DNA of 62,662 nt from an uncultured Bacteroidales bacterium (GTDB taxonomy: Bacteria; Bacteroidota; Bacteroidia; Bacteroidales; Muribaculaceae), in contig CADAFP010000024.1 in NCBI GenBank assembly GCA_902787185.1, forward strand, positions 1-62,662. The letters run 5' to 3'. Below the pieces are notes generated by a model. That model saw nothing but the letters and a program-made list of their open reading frames with translations. It did not search any database and was not told where the DNA came from. The position numbers were made by a program, and so were the translations under genes. Below, in pieces: positions 17,890 through 27,221 of the stretch. Each line of letters begins with the position of its first letter. Position 1 is the first letter of the stretch.

Positions 17890-18510
17890 CTATGCGGGGA
17901 TTTTTTTGAGCCACTGGCGGTAGCCGAGGATGGCCATGACGGTGTAGAAAGCGTAGAGGCAGGCAGTGAAGGGTATCTGCTTGTAGATGTAGAGCACGGT
18001 GCAGACGGCATCCACGACAAGCCACAGGAGCCACTGCTCGGCATACTTCTGTGCCAAAGCCCACAAGGCGACCATACTCAAGGCTGTGGTGAAACTGTCG
18101 CACACGGGGACGCTGCTGTCGGTCCACGTGACGAGTATCCAGTAGATGACGCCCCACAACGCCAAGCCGATGAGCGCCACAGGCAATACGCGGCGCAGCG
18201 GGAAATGGGTGATGGAACGCTCCCCGTTTTCTCCGTTATTTCCATTTTCCCTGCGACTGCGCACCCACCGCCACATGGCATAGCCATAGACGGCGGCGAG
18301 GACGTAATAGACCTCCATACCAAAGTCGGCGTACAGGCCGCGCTCCCAGTACAGGTAGCCGTGGACAATGGGCATGATGACGCTCACCAGCCACAGCCAG
18401 ATGCTCGCCTTGAACTCCAGCCACAGGTAGATGAGGCCCAACACCAGCCCCGCCATGTCGATGGCCTTGACCCAAGTGAAATCGCTGAAATACTGAATAA
18501 TCGCGTCCAT
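17890..18510 (-). CDS. pnuT: PnuC-family thiamine transporter (PnuT)
   Basis: 206 residues with about seven membrane segments. WVKAIDMAGLVLGLIYLWLEFKASIWLW and YADFGMEVYYVLAAVYGYAMWRW are characteristic of the PnuC family, and W, N/D and aromatic residues recur in the second half (WLLWLVVDAVCTVLYIYK). PnuC members carry nicotinamide riboside, but in Bacteroidetes the branch linked to a TPP riboswitch and a TonB receptor is the thiamine transporter PnuT. Here the gene lies 87 bp downstream of that receptor gene on the same strand, so I assign thiamine. An untypical basic insert (RSRRENGNNGENGERS) separates the membrane segments. The usual third gene, thiamine pyrophosphokinase, is absent. Confidence 0.85.
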   Translation of the reverse strand: MDAIIQYFSDFTWVKAIDMAGLVLGLIYLWLEFKASIWLWLVSVIMPIVHGYLYWERGLYADFGMEVYYVLAAVYGYAMWRWVRSRRENGNNGENGERSITHFPLRRVLPVALIGLALWGVIYWILVTWTDSSVPVCDSFTTALSMVALWALAQKYAEQWLLWLVVDAVCTVLYIYKQIPFTACLYAFYTVMAILGYRQWLKKIPA

Positions 18511-18529
18511 CTTTTTTTAATGAGAAATG

Positions 18530-18605
18530 AGGAGTTAGGAGTTAGAAGTTAGAAGTTAGGAGTTAAACCTAATGCCTAATGCCTATAGCCTAATGCCTAA
18601 AACCT
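18530..18605. repeat. short tandem repeats between pnuT and the TonB receptor gene
   Basis: Successive GTTAGAA/GTTAGGA units (18535-18566) and TAATGCCTA units (18570-18600). The right end overlaps the 3' end of the receptor gene by a few bases. Confidence 0.7.
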
Positions 18606-20852
18606 CAAAGTCACATGGCCAAGGGAGTTGATGCCAGCCATGGGATAGAAGCGGGGATCGCTGTACAGGCTATAGGTGTTGGACTTGCTGCCGCCGGGAT
18701 AAAGGGCGCAGGTCTGTGAGTAGCCGTTAGTCTCGTACCTCTCGTCGAACAGGTTGTAGATGGTGGCACCCACGGTGACGCTGCGCATGTAGGGCAGCTT
18801 GAAGGTATAGGCCACATCCAGGTTGTTGACGAAGTAGGGATCCAGCGAGTCTTCCTTGCTCTCGAAGTTGTCGAGATACTGGCGCGACACGTACTGCGAC
18901 TGCAACGAGGCGGTAAAGCCCTTGTAGTCCAAAGCGATGAGGCTGCCCACGGTCACGCTGGGCGATAAGGCGATGGTGGTGTTACCCGCGTGGATTTCGG
19001 TCTGCGTCCACATGTCGTCCCAACTGTCGGCATCGTAGTCGCTCACGTAGCCCACGTAGTCCTTGATGCGGTTGCGGCTGAAGGTGGCATTCACATCCCA
19101 GCGCAGCCAGTCGGTGAAGCGGTAGCCTGCCATCAACTCGATACCCATGCGGTAGCTGTTGGGCACATTCTCGGCCATCAGCTCGCCAATCTCGTTGATT
19201 TTTCCGTTGAGCACGAGCTGGTCCTTGTAGTTCATGTAGTAGAGGTTGACGCCAGCAGCGAAGTTGCCGCTGCGCAACTCGTAACCTACCTCCCAGTCAT
19301 AGAGTTTCTCGCTGGTGGGATGCTGCAAGAACAGGCCGTCGGTATAGTTGTTGCGCGTGGGCTCCTTTTGGGCCACGGCAAACGAGGCATAGACGCGGTT
19401 GCGGGCGTCAATCTGCCAGTTGAGACCTGCCTTGGGGTTGAAGAAGCTGAACGGCTCGTCGATGTCGAGAATCTGCAAGCGCTCGGGGTCGGCGGTCCAG
19501 TCCCACTTGTCGTTGTTACCCGTGATGCGGTAGCCGATGTAGCGGTACTGCAAGTCGGCATAAGCGCTCAAGCCGCCCGTAATCACGTAATTGCCCTTGA
19601 CGTAGATGTTGAAGTCGGTCTTGCGGCCGTTGTTGCGGTAATACTCATGGTCGGGAGCCAGCGGGCTGGTGTAGTTCTCTACCCAGATGACCTGGCCATA
19701 GTGGTCGTTGCTGTAACGGTTGATGCCGCCGCCCAGGGTGGCATTCAGCTTGTCATTGGTGTACTGCAACGAGAACACGCCGCCGCCAAAGTTACTATTG
19801 ACACATTTCTTGCGCACCAGGCTGGCCTTCTTGATGGTGCCCTCGGGCGTCACCACGGGCTGCAGGGCATACTCCTTGAGCGTGCGGGCATTCTTGTACT
19901 CCTGGTAATAGCCGTAGCCGTTGGTATAGTGCAGGGCCACGTTGAGTTTCCACAAGGGGTTGAACGTCTGGTTCCAGATGAGCTGGTAGTGCGTCTGACG
20001 GTAGATGTCCTTCTGGTCCTTGTAGAAGCCCGTCACCTTGCCATCGTGCTTGATTTCGCCGTTGGGGTTGTAGGTGCGGTTCTCCTTCAGGTCATCACGG
20101 CTGATGCCGTCCCAGGCGTGGTAGGTGTCTTCCTTGCCGCCATAGGTGATGAAACGCACCGATGTGCCGCCGCCGAAGTAGCCCAGCTGGCCAAAGTAGC
20201 TGACCATCTCGCTGGTGGCGCGATCACGGTAGCCGTCGCTGCCGATGTGTGACAGGCGAGCCTCGATGGCCCAGTGGTCATTGAGCAAACCTGTGCCCAC
20301 ACGCAGCGTCTCCTTGTTGGTGTTAAAGGAGCCGTAGCTGCCCGACACGTCGGCATAAGCGTCGCGCGAGAAACTCTGGGTGCGCATGTTCACGCTGCCA
20401 CCGAAGGCGCCCGAACCGTTGGTCGAAGTGCCCGCGCCACGCTGCACCTGGATGTCGCGCACCGACGAGGCAAAGTCGGGCGTGTTCACCCAGTAGATGC
20501 TGTGGCTCTCGGCATCGTTCTGGGGGATGTCGTTCACCGTGATGTTGATGCGTGTGGCATCGGTGCCGCGCACGCGCATCGACGTGTAGCCCACGCCGGC
20601 ACCCGCATCGCTGGTGGTGATGACGCTCGGCGTCATCGTCAGCAGGAAGGGGATGTCCAAGCCATGGTTCACGGCAGCAATCTGCTTGCTGTCCACACTG
20701 GTAAACGCAACAGGAGTGTTTTGGGTAGCACGTGTGCCCAGCACCTCCACCTCGCTCAGGGCGATGGCAGGCACTGTGTCGGTTGCGGTGGACTGTGCCG
20801 CCGCAACGAGGCTTGCCAGCATTGTGGCAGCCGTCAATAAGGTCTTTTTCAT
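18597..20852 (-). CDS. TonB-dependent receptor for thiamine (OMR1-like)
   Basis: 751 residues. Signal peptide MKKTLLTAATMLASLVAAAQ, then the plug domain (IALSEVEVLGTRATQNTPVAFTSV, VRGTDATRINITVNDIPQNDAES, VQRGAGTSTNGSGAFGGSVNM) and a 22-strand-type barrel ending in an aromatic residue (GHVTLRF). It would import its ligand across the outer membrane with TonB energy. The start is ATG 20852; the frame extends to TTG 20870 but the signal peptide begins at the ATG. A TPP riboswitch precedes it and pnuT follows it, which identifies thiamine or its phosphates as the likely ligand. No carboxypeptidase-like N-terminal extension of SusC type is present. Confidence 0.9.
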   Translation of the reverse strand: MKKTLLTAATMLASLVAAAQSTATDTVPAIALSEVEVLGTRATQNTPVAFTSVDSKQIAAVNHGLDIPFLLTMTPSVITTSDAGAGVGYTSMRVRGTDATRINITVNDIPQNDAESHSIYWVNTPDFASSVRDIQVQRGAGTSTNGSGAFGGSVNMRTQSFSRDAYADVSGSYGSFNTNKETLRVGTGLLNDHWAIEARLSHIGSDGYRDRATSEMVSYFGQLGYFGGGTSVRFITYGGKEDTYHAWDGISRDDLKENRTYNPNGEIKHDGKVTGFYKDQKDIYRQTHYQLIWNQTFNPLWKLNVALHYTNGYGYYQEYKNARTLKEYALQPVVTPEGTIKKASLVRKKCVNSNFGGGVFSLQYTNDKLNATLGGGINRYSNDHYGQVIWVENYTSPLAPDHEYYRNNGRKTDFNIYVKGNYVITGGLSAYADLQYRYIGYRITGNNDKWDWTADPERLQILDIDEPFSFFNPKAGLNWQIDARNRVYASFAVAQKEPTRNNYTDGLFLQHPTSEKLYDWEVGYELRSGNFAAGVNLYYMNYKDQLVLNGKINEIGELMAENVPNSYRMGIELMAGYRFTDWLRWDVNATFSRNRIKDYVGYVSDYDADSWDDMWTQTEIHAGNTTIALSPSVTVGSLIALDYKGFTASLQSQYVSRQYLDNFESKEDSLDPYFVNNLDVAYTFKLPYMRSVTVGATIYNLFDERYETNGYSQTCALYPGGSKSNTYSLYSDPRFYPMAGINSLGHVTLRF

Positions 20853-20904
20853 TCGATAAAATTTTCCCAAGTTCCGCCGTCAAGCGCAACTTGAATCAAT
20901 AAAT

Positions 20905-20980
20905 GTTCTCTACGCCGGCATTATCCGGATCAGATCCGATGGGTATGTTCTCAGCCCCTTTTTCACAAGGAAGCACCCCA
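20905..20980 (-). promoter_or_regulatory. TPP (thi-box) riboswitch
   Basis: On the minus strand GGGGTGCTTCC (from 20979 down), GGGCTGAGA, ACCC, and CTGATCCGGATAATGCCGGCG followed by GAGA fit the THI-element consensus, including the conserved CUGAGA and the terminal stem. It lies in the leader of the TonB receptor gene, 53 nt before its ATG; TPP binding would repress receptor and pnuT expression. Confidence 0.95.
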
Positions 20981-20999
20981 AACTCATTGAATCGCACTG

Positions 21000-21030
21000 C
21001 AAAGGTACTGCAAGCTACGGACAGAACAAA
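21000..21030 (-). promoter_or_regulatory. promoter upstream of the TPP riboswitch
   Basis: TTTG (21027-21030), 19 bp, TACCTTTG (21000-21007) on the minus strand, placing the transcript start just before the riboswitch. Confidence 0.8.
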
Positions 21031-21054
21031 ATGAAAAGCCCAATTTTTCAATTT

Positions 21055-21203
21055 GGCAATGAAATAGCTGTTGGCCCTAAGCTCTGCGGGGCTAATACTA
21101 ATTACGCGAATTTTTACTGATTGGCGCTTGGTTTTTTTATTCGCCAGATTCGTAGAATTCGCGTAATTAGCGTTGAAAAAATCATTGGGGCAACAGTTAT
21201 GCC
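21055..21203. repeat. noncoding nested inverted-repeat element B
   Basis: Outer arms around 21055-21077 (GGCAATGAAATAGCTGTTGG core) and 21187-21203; inner arms CTAATTACGCGAATT (21098-21112) and its perfect complement (21156-21170). The left outer arm is about 19/23 identical to that of element A at 6401. No gene lies in 20980-21241 beyond these regulatory and repeat sequences. Confidence 0.6.
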
Positions 21204-21241
21204 TATTTGATTCTGTCCCGTTTTTTACCTCAGGGAGAGGG

Positions 21242-22885
21242 TTACGGGTGGAGGATCATGTCGATGAGGGTGGCGACGTCGCCAATGTCGAGGCGGCCGT
21301 TACCGTTGAGGTCGGCGTTCTCGACGATTAACGAGGAAGTGTCACCCGACAGGATGGCGTCGATAATCATGGTGGCATCGTTGACGCCGATGATGCCGTC
21401 GCCGTCGCTATCGCCAGGACCGGCGCTGCCGTCGTCGTTGCAACCGACAATCTCGAGGAAACCGTCTTTCCAATCATAATCGCTCTTGTACAACTCCAGC
21501 GACGAGTAGGGAACGCGCAGGATAGTATGTTCAGGCCAGACTGGGGACAACGACATGATTGAGGTGCTGGGAGGCACGGGAGCCAGGCAGGTGACGGTTG
21601 TGGCATCATGTGCCGACGAGAGGGCATAACCTCCAATCTGGGTGACGCCGCTGCCGATGACCAAGCGCTTGATTAGCGGACAAGAATAGGCCGCATAGGA
21701 ATTCACCTTGGTAACCGAATTGGGGATGATTAACTCGGTCAGGCTATCGCACTGCCACAACATGCCATAGGGAATCTCGGTGATGGTGTTGGGCAGACGC
21801 AGGTGTTTCATGGCGACGCACAGACGGAAGGTCTCTCTACCCAGTTGTTCAACACCGTCCTCGATATAGACATCCTGTACCCAGCCACAAAAGTCAAAGG
21901 CACCCATTTCGACGACCTTGACAGTGCCAGGAATAGTCATGTGACGCACATCGCACTCGCAAAAAGCATATCTCTTGATCAAGGTTACCGAAGGTGGGAT
22001 AATGATTCTGTCGAGTCCCCTGCAGCCCCCGTAGGCATAGGAGCCGATGGACGTGATGTCGTCAGGAATGACCGTGTTGCGGCAAGCGGCAAAGAGCATG
22101 TTGGTCGCAGTGAGATTCACCGCTTTACAGTCGCCTCGGGAGTCATACTTGGGGTTATCGGGGTGCACCGAGAGCGCCTCAAGGTCGGGGATATGGCTGA
22201 ACGGATTCTGCTCCATATCTGCCACTCCGCAGCCCAGAATGATGCTCTTCACCCCCCTGGTGTAGAAGAAGGCGTTGCTGCCAATCTTGGTGACGGAGTT
22301 GGGGAGGACGACATTTTCGGGAGCAGTGGTGCCGTAGAAGGCCGTTTCGCCTATCTCGGTGATGTCATCAGGAAAGACCGTGTTCTTGCAGCCGTAAAAT
22401 AGCGTATTGGTTGCTGTCTCGATAATGGCGTTGCAGTCGCCGCGGCTGTCAAAGTAGGGATTGTCAGGGTGAACCGCCAGTGACTCCAAGTTGTAGCATT
22501 CATAGATAAGGCTTCGACCGATGGACTGCACACCCGAGCCGATATAGATGCTCCGCAGGTTGTCACACTCCCAAAATGCATAAGTGCCAATGGAGGTGAC
22601 AGTATTGGGAATAATGAGATCGGTGAGTGTATCCTTGTTATACAAGCAATGATCCTTGATGGCAGTGACAGTGTAAGTAACCCCGTCCCATGTCACCGTT
22701 TCGGGAATCTCCAATCGGGGATTAATCTGTTGTGCTTCACAGCCCGAGACTGTCGCCTCGAGGGTGGTATTGTCCACGGTGTAATAAACGCCATCGATGA
22801 TGAAGTCGTGGGCTAAAGCGCTCCCAGCCCAACCCAGCATGAGGATGAGCAGAAACGCCCGCATGGATAGTAACACTTTTTTCAT
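21242..22885 (-). CDS. secreted BspA-type leucine-rich repeat protein with C-terminal dockerin-like module
   Basis: 547 residues from ATG 22885 (the frame runs to 22906 but the signal peptide MKKVLLSMRAFLLILMLGWA begins here). About ten LRR_5 repeats fill residues 60-450 (SIGTYAFWECDNLRSIYIG, SIGSYAYGGCRGLDRIIIP, KVNSYAAYSCPLIKRLVIG), with two spacer blocks of the type LAVHPDNPYFDSRGDCNAI typical of BspA-like proteins. The end is a dockerin-like calcium pair (DSDGDGIIGVNDATMI, NADLNGNGRLDIGDVATL). Probably a surface-exposed or exported adhesin; the partner is unknown. Confidence 0.82.
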   Translation of the reverse strand: MKKVLLSMRAFLLILMLGWAGSALAHDFIIDGVYYTVDNTTLEATVSGCEAQQINPRLEIPETVTWDGVTYTVTAIKDHCLYNKDTLTDLIIPNTVTSIGTYAFWECDNLRSIYIGSGVQSIGRSLIYECYNLESLAVHPDNPYFDSRGDCNAIIETATNTLFYGCKNTVFPDDITEIGETAFYGTTAPENVVLPNSVTKIGSNAFFYTRGVKSIILGCGVADMEQNPFSHIPDLEALSVHPDNPKYDSRGDCKAVNLTATNMLFAACRNTVIPDDITSIGSYAYGGCRGLDRIIIPPSVTLIKRYAFCECDVRHMTIPGTVKVVEMGAFDFCGWVQDVYIEDGVEQLGRETFRLCVAMKHLRLPNTITEIPYGMLWQCDSLTELIIPNSVTKVNSYAAYSCPLIKRLVIGSGVTQIGGYALSSAHDATTVTCLAPVPPSTSIMSLSPVWPEHTILRVPYSSLELYKSDYDWKDGFLEIVGCNDDGSAGPGDSDGDGIIGVNDATMIIDAILSGDTSSLIVENADLNGNGRLDIGDVATLIDMILHP

Positions 22886-23036
22886 AGAGCATAAAGGTCG
22901 CCGCACTGGTCCTCCTCAATGGCGGCAGGGTTAAGCAGTTGATATTAAGGGCAGGCATGAGGACAAGGCTCCATCGACCTTGATGGCATCAGACGCGATA
23001 AACCGAAGCATTGCCTGTCATCTTATTGTTTGCTGA

Positions 23037-23044
23037 CAAAGGTA
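23037..23044 (-). promoter_or_regulatory. -7 element (TACCTTTG) of the BspA-type gene
   Basis: Minus-strand TACCTTTG about 150 bp upstream of ATG 22885; the -33 box is not clear. The 22886-23172 interval otherwise shows nothing coding. Confidence 0.45.
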
Positions 23045-23172
23045 AGCATATTTATTGAAAATCGAAAGCAAAAACGCGAAAAATACGACTATCTACCAAT
23101 AATGTGTTTCAATAATGTAGCTTTCGGTAAGAAAAAGGGATTGATAATAGACTGAATTGGGGAATAATGTTG

Positions 23173-23180
23173 TACCTTTG
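23173..23180 (+). promoter_or_regulatory. -7 element (TACCTTTG) of the 99-residue gene
   Basis: TACCTTTG ends 8 bp before ATG 23189, which implies a nearly leaderless transcript covering this small gene and the dehydrogenase gene behind it. Confidence 0.5.
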
Positions 23181-23188
23181 CCATCACG

Positions 23189-23488
23189 ATGGAACATCCT
23201 AAATTCATTATCACCAGTGGTGGGCACCTGCGGTTGGGCATGGTGACGCTGCACCGCGACCTGCTCATGCCGCACGAGGAGTGCCTGGGTGGCGGATTCT
23301 ACGAGTATGATTACGCGAGCAACATGCTGATCCTGTCAGGCAAGTCGTTTGACTACGGCACGCCCCGATGGGGCAAGGTGACGGTCCTTCAGGTTCCCGA
23401 AGCCTACCGCGGCGTTCCCATCGTCTATCGCGACCACTGGGGTGACGAATTGAACATCACCAATGACATAACCATCAAGTATTATTAA
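23189..23488 (+). CDS. small protein of unknown function
   Basis: 99 residues, family not recognised. It reads as a compact mixed alpha/beta protein without signal or membrane segment: MVTLHRDLLMPHEECLGGGFYEYDYASNMLILSGKS, then WGKVTVLQVPEAYRGVPIVYRDH. The repeated GGG/YD pattern and Trp-rich end suggest a soluble beta-rich fold. It has a clear promoter and is followed after 12 bp by the FAD/Fe-S dehydrogenase gene, so both are probably in one transcript. Confidence 0.7.
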   Translation: MEHPKFIITSGGHLRLGMVTLHRDLLMPHEECLGGGFYEYDYASNMLILSGKSFDYGTPRWGKVTVLQVPEAYRGVPIVYRDHWGDELNITNDITIKYY

Positions 23489-23500
23489 CAAGAGACCATC

Positions 23501-26500
23501 ATGGAACAGTTCTTGAACGAAATAAAGGCCTTACTGCCCAAAGAGAGGGTTTACACCGATGAGTTGAGGACCCTGGCATGGGGGACTGACGCGAGTTTCT
23601 ACCGCTTGACACCCAAGGTGGTCATCCGCGCCAAGGATGAGCATGAGGTATCGCTGATTGTGAAGGCAGCGAACAAATATGGCCTGCCGTTCACCTTTCG
23701 CGCAGCGGGGACGTCGTTGTCGGGCCAGAGCGTGAGCGACAGCATCCTCATCGTTGCCAGCAAAAACTGGGAGGACTACACTGTGGCCCCCGACGCCGAG
23801 AGCATCACCCTGCAACCCGGTATCGTGGGCGCGAGGGTGAATCAAATCCTGAGACCCTTAGGGCGCGTGTTCCCGCCTGACCCCGCCAGCATCGGCTCGG
23901 CCATGGTGGGCGGCATCGTCGCCAACAACGCCTCGGGCATGAACTGCGGCACCCACGCCAACAGCGACCGCATGCTGCTGTCGGCACGCCTGGTGCTGCC
24001 CGACGGCACCGTGCTCGACACTGGCGACACAGCCAGCCGCGAGGCCTTCAGGCAGTCCCATCCCGACTTTATCGCCCGCATCGAGGCCCTGCGTGACCGC
24101 ATCCGCAAGAATACCCCCCTTGCCGAGCGCATCTGCAAGAAATACAGCATCAAGAACGTCACGGGCCTGAACCTGAGGCCGTTTATCGCCTACGATGACC
24201 CGTTTGACATCATCGCCCACAGCGTGGTGGGCAGCGAGGGCACGCTGGCGTTCATCAGCCAGGTGACCATGCGCACGCTGCACGACTACCCCTGCAAGGC
24301 CTCGGCCATGCTCTACTTTTTCACCATGAAGGAGAGCTGCGAGGCTGTGGTAGCCCTCAAGCAACTCAAATCCAGCGACGCCGACCTTGCCATGAGCGAG
24401 GAGAACCTGATGGTCAAGAGCGCCGAGATGCTCGACTACCTGTCGCTGGCCTCGGTCGATGACCCCGTCTATCTGCAGTACAAGCGTGATGTGGACGCCG
24501 GTAGAATCGAGGGCGTCAAGCCGGGCGACTACCATAACCTCACCGCCATCCTCACCGAGACCAAGGCAGCCACGCCCGATAACCTGCAACACCGCATCGA
24601 CGCCATCACGCAGTGCCTGTCGCAGTTCAAGACTTATATCCCCGTCGAGTTCACTACCGACCCCGCCGTTTATGGCAAATATTGGGCGATTCGCTCGGGC
24701 ATTTTCCCCAGTGTGGGTGGCGCGCGTCCCGTGGGCACCTCCTGCCTCATCGAAGACGTGGCTTTTGCCGTCGAGGACCTGCCCGAAGCCACGGTCAAGC
24801 TGCAAAAACTCATCGCCGACCACGGCTACAAGGATGCCTGCATCTACGGACACGCCTTCGAGGGCAATTACCACTTCATCATCAACCAGCTCTTCAGCGA
24901 CGAGAGCGAGGTGCAGCGCTATGCCGCGATGATGCGCGACGTGGCAAGGCTTGTGGTTGAGGAATATGACGGCTCGCTGAAGGCAGAGCACGGCACGGGC
25001 CGCAACATGGCACCGTTTGTCAAGTATGAGTGGGGCGAGGAGGCCTTTGCCGCCATGCGGGAGTTGAAGGAGATTTTTGACCCGCATTATCTGCTCAATC
25101 CCGGTGTCATCTTCAATGACGACCCCGAGTGCTTCATCAAGCACTTCAAGCCCCTGCCCGAACTGAAAATGCGCGGATTGGAAACGGCCACGTCAAGGCG
25201 AGGCCCTACGAGCAACGCCGGCGACAACGACCGCCACGACAGCGTGCGCGAGACCGTTGAGGGGGTACTGAAGGCCAACAAATGCATCGAGTGCGGCTTC
25301 TGTGAGGTGAACTGTGTGACCTGCGGCCTGACGCTATCGTCGCGCCAGCGCATCGTCATCCAACGCGAAATCTCCCACCTGCGCGAGACGGGCAGCGATC
25401 CCGAGCGCCTGGCGACCCTCGTCAAGCAATACCGCTACCAGGGTGACCAGACCTGCGCCGGCGACGGCCTGTGCGCCACCTCCTGCCCGATGAAAATCAA
25501 TGTGGCCGACTTGACCCACCTCATTCGCCAGGAGGGTTTGTTGCAGGGCAGTATGGGCTATAAGACAGGTGACTTCGCCGCCCGTCATTTTGCGGGCATC
25601 AAGAGCGGCCTGCGTTTTGTCCTTGACACGGCACGGCTGGGGCATAATGTCCTGGGCACTACCGCCATGCAGGGCATCGCGGGCGCTATGCACAAAGCGG
25701 GTCTGCCCCTGTGGACATCCGCCATGCCAGGAAAAACCCGTCAACCTCGTGCCGTAGGGCCTCGTCTTGACATGGCCGAACCGAGAGACACCGTCAATAA
25801 GGTCGTCTATTTCCCCTCGTGCATCAACCAGACGATGGGCCTCGCCAAGGGGGCTCCTGTCAAGAACACCCTCGTCGATGAGATGGTGCAGTTGTGCCGC
25901 AAGGCAGGCTATGAGGTCATCTTCCCCAAAGGGCTGGAACGGATGTGCTGCGGCACCATCTGGGAGTCGAAGGGCATGCTCGACATCGCCGACCGCAAGA
26001 CCGCCGAACTTGACGACGCGCTGTGGGAAGCCAGCGAGCACGGCAAGTACCCCGTCGTGTGCGACCAGAGTCCCTGTCTGCACCGCATGAGGAAATGCAT
26101 CACCCGCATGAAGTTGTATGAGCCAGTGGAGTTCATTTGGGAATTCCTGCGTGACCGCCTCGAGTTCTCACCCATCGACCGCCGTATCGCCCTGCACTTC
26201 ACCTGTTCGACCCGCGAGATGGGCCTGGTGGACAAGATGACCGCCCTGGCACGCCTGTGCAGCAACAACGTCTTCTTGCCCGAGGGTGTGGGCTGCTGCG
26301 GCTTTGCCGGTGACCGAGGCTGGACGCACCCCGAGGTCAACCGCTGGGCGCTCAGGAAACTGCGACGCCAACTGGAGGAAAACCGCATCGAGATGGGCTA
26401 CAGCAACAGCCGAACCTGTGAAGTGGGCCTGGAGACCAACGGTGGCATCCCCTACCAAAGCATCGTCTACCTCGTCAACGAGGTGACCACAAGGAAATAA
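23501..26500 (+). CDS. FAD-linked oxidoreductase with Fe-S and CCG domains (D-lactate/2-hydroxyacid dehydrogenase type)
   Basis: 999 residues that join GlcD-like and GlcF-like parts in one chain. Residues about 35-210 form the FAD-binding PCMH domain (FRAAGTSLSGQSVSD, GGIVANNASGMNCG); the FAD-linked oxidase C-terminal domain runs to about 540 (KAEHGTGRNMAPFVKYEWG). Two 4Fe-4S type clusters follow at about 593-660 (KCIECGFCEVNC, CAGDGLCATSCP), and two CCG heterodisulfide-reductase-like domains at about 815 (MCCGTIWESKG) and 931 (GVGCCGFAGDRG). The family oxidises D-lactate or related 2-hydroxy acids and passes electrons to quinones, peripheral to the inner membrane. The exact substrate is not settled by sequence. 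Confidence 0.88.
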   Translation: MEQFLNEIKALLPKERVYTDELRTLAWGTDASFYRLTPKVVIRAKDEHEVSLIVKAANKYGLPFTFRAAGTSLSGQSVSDSILIVASKNWEDYTVAPDAESITLQPGIVGARVNQILRPLGRVFPPDPASIGSAMVGGIVANNASGMNCGTHANSDRMLLSARLVLPDGTVLDTGDTASREAFRQSHPDFIARIEALRDRIRKNTPLAERICKKYSIKNVTGLNLRPFIAYDDPFDIIAHSVVGSEGTLAFISQVTMRTLHDYPCKASAMLYFFTMKESCEAVVALKQLKSSDADLAMSEENLMVKSAEMLDYLSLASVDDPVYLQYKRDVDAGRIEGVKPGDYHNLTAILTETKAATPDNLQHRIDAITQCLSQFKTYIPVEFTTDPAVYGKYWAIRSGIFPSVGGARPVGTSCLIEDVAFAVEDLPEATVKLQKLIADHGYKDACIYGHAFEGNYHFIINQLFSDESEVQRYAAMMRDVARLVVEEYDGSLKAEHGTGRNMAPFVKYEWGEEAFAAMRELKEIFDPHYLLNPGVIFNDDPECFIKHFKPLPELKMRGLETATSRRGPTSNAGDNDRHDSVRETVEGVLKANKCIECGFCEVNCVTCGLTLSSRQRIVIQREISHLRETGSDPERLATLVKQYRYQGDQTCAGDGLCATSCPMKINVADLTHLIRQEGLLQGSMGYKTGDFAARHFAGIKSGLRFVLDTARLGHNVLGTTAMQGIAGAMHKAGLPLWTSAMPGKTRQPRAVGPRLDMAEPRDTVNKVVYFPSCINQTMGLAKGAPVKNTLVDEMVQLCRKAGYEVIFPKGLERMCCGTIWESKGMLDIADRKTAELDDALWEASEHGKYPVVCDQSPCLHRMRKCITRMKLYEPVEFIWEFLRDRLEFSPIDRRIALHFTCSTREMGLVDKMTALARLCSNNVFLPEGVGCCGFAGDRGWTHPEVNRWALRKLRRQLEENRIEMGYSNSRTCEVGLETNGGIPYQSIVYLVNEVTTRK

Positions 26501-26544
26501 GTTTGGTCTGAGTGATTGCGCGAGTAATCATTGGCAGACATGCC

Positions 26545-26943
26545 TTATACTGCGATTAATTCTTTGCCGATGGCATGTACAGTGTCATAGATTAGCTCCA
26601 TACGCGCTTTACTGGGGCGTTTCTTGCCACTGATATATTGAGCCATGAGGCTTTGGGATATACCCATGCGTCGCGCAATAGCCGAAACATTTAATTCGGG
26701 ATGACTCATAAATAATCGATATAGGGCAGTAGGCTCTTTGGTATCAAAGAACCCCTCGAAACTCAGGTCTTCGTCAAGTGCCTCCCAATGGATGCCGAAC
26801 TCATCGGCTTCAAACTGCTGGCGTTGTTCCTGTGTGGCGTAACGCAAACGGGGGTAGTCGGCAAACTCTTCGTAAGCCTCTTTGCCGTCATCGGTACGAA
26901 TCCACACTGCCGTATCGGTTAACCAAATTTTTTCAATCTTCAT
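26545..26943 (-). CDS. DUF2442-type protein with C-terminal HTH (putative antitoxin)
   Basis: 132 residues. The first half (IEKIWLTDTAVWIRTDDGKEAYEEFADYPRL, then FGIHWEALDEDLSFEGFF) matches the DUF2442 pattern. Residues about 83-120 are an XRE-like helix-turn-helix (NVSAIARRMGISQSLMAQYISGKKRPSKA). It is encoded 20 bp downstream of a DUF4160 gene on the same strand; this pair is widespread and is commonly treated as a toxin-antitoxin-like module. The HTH protein would be the DNA-binding autoregulator. Toxin activity of the pair is an inference. Confidence 0.78.
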   Translation of the reverse strand: MKIEKIWLTDTAVWIRTDDGKEAYEEFADYPRLRYATQEQRQQFEADEFGIHWEALDEDLSFEGFFDTKEPTALYRLFMSHPELNVSAIARRMGISQSLMAQYISGKKRPSKARMELIYDTVHAIGKELIAV

Positions 26944-26963
26944 AGTTCACCTCCTTCTTCACG

Positions 26964-27221
26964 TTACTTGTTGTTATTGAAAAACATGTTCCAGTGTTGG
27001 GCGATAATTTCCACATTTTCCTCGATGATGGATTCAATTAGTTTCACCTCTTGAGGCTTGAAACCCTTGTTGTCAACGAGTTCAATCGGAAATATATTGA
27101 ATTTCGCCTTAGACCGACCTTTTACCACATGCACATGGATGGGCGTATGGTCATTGGAATAGAACTGAAATCTATAGCCAAATATGATGAATATTGTGGG
27201 CTTCTGCTCTTTTTTTCGCAA
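26964..27221 (-). CDS. DUF4160 protein (putative toxin partner)
   Basis: Up to 85 residues. KPTIFIIFGYRFQFYSNDHTPIHVHVVKGRSKAKFNI is the DUF4160 signature (YSNDHxPxHxHV), followed by an acidic helix (VKLIESIIEENVEIIAQHW). The family usually starts right at PTIF. Here no ATG exists: the frame opens with TTG at 27221, but this TTG is also the end of the gene's own -7 element (27219-27226), so it is unlikely to be translated. A non-standard start (perhaps ATA or ATC around the TIFII codons) or a start I cannot see is needed. Pairs with the HTH gene downstream. Confidence 0.65.
   Translation of the reverse strand: MRKKEQKPTIFIIFGYRFQFYSNDHTPIHVHVVKGRSKAKFNIFPIELVDNKGFKPQEVKLIESIIEENVEIIAQHWNMFFNNNK

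Noticed and set aside
23858-25144. 428-codon minus-strand frame opposite the FAD/Fe-S dehydrogenase
   Set aside because: Shadow frame; no family features, while the plus strand has all expected motifs.
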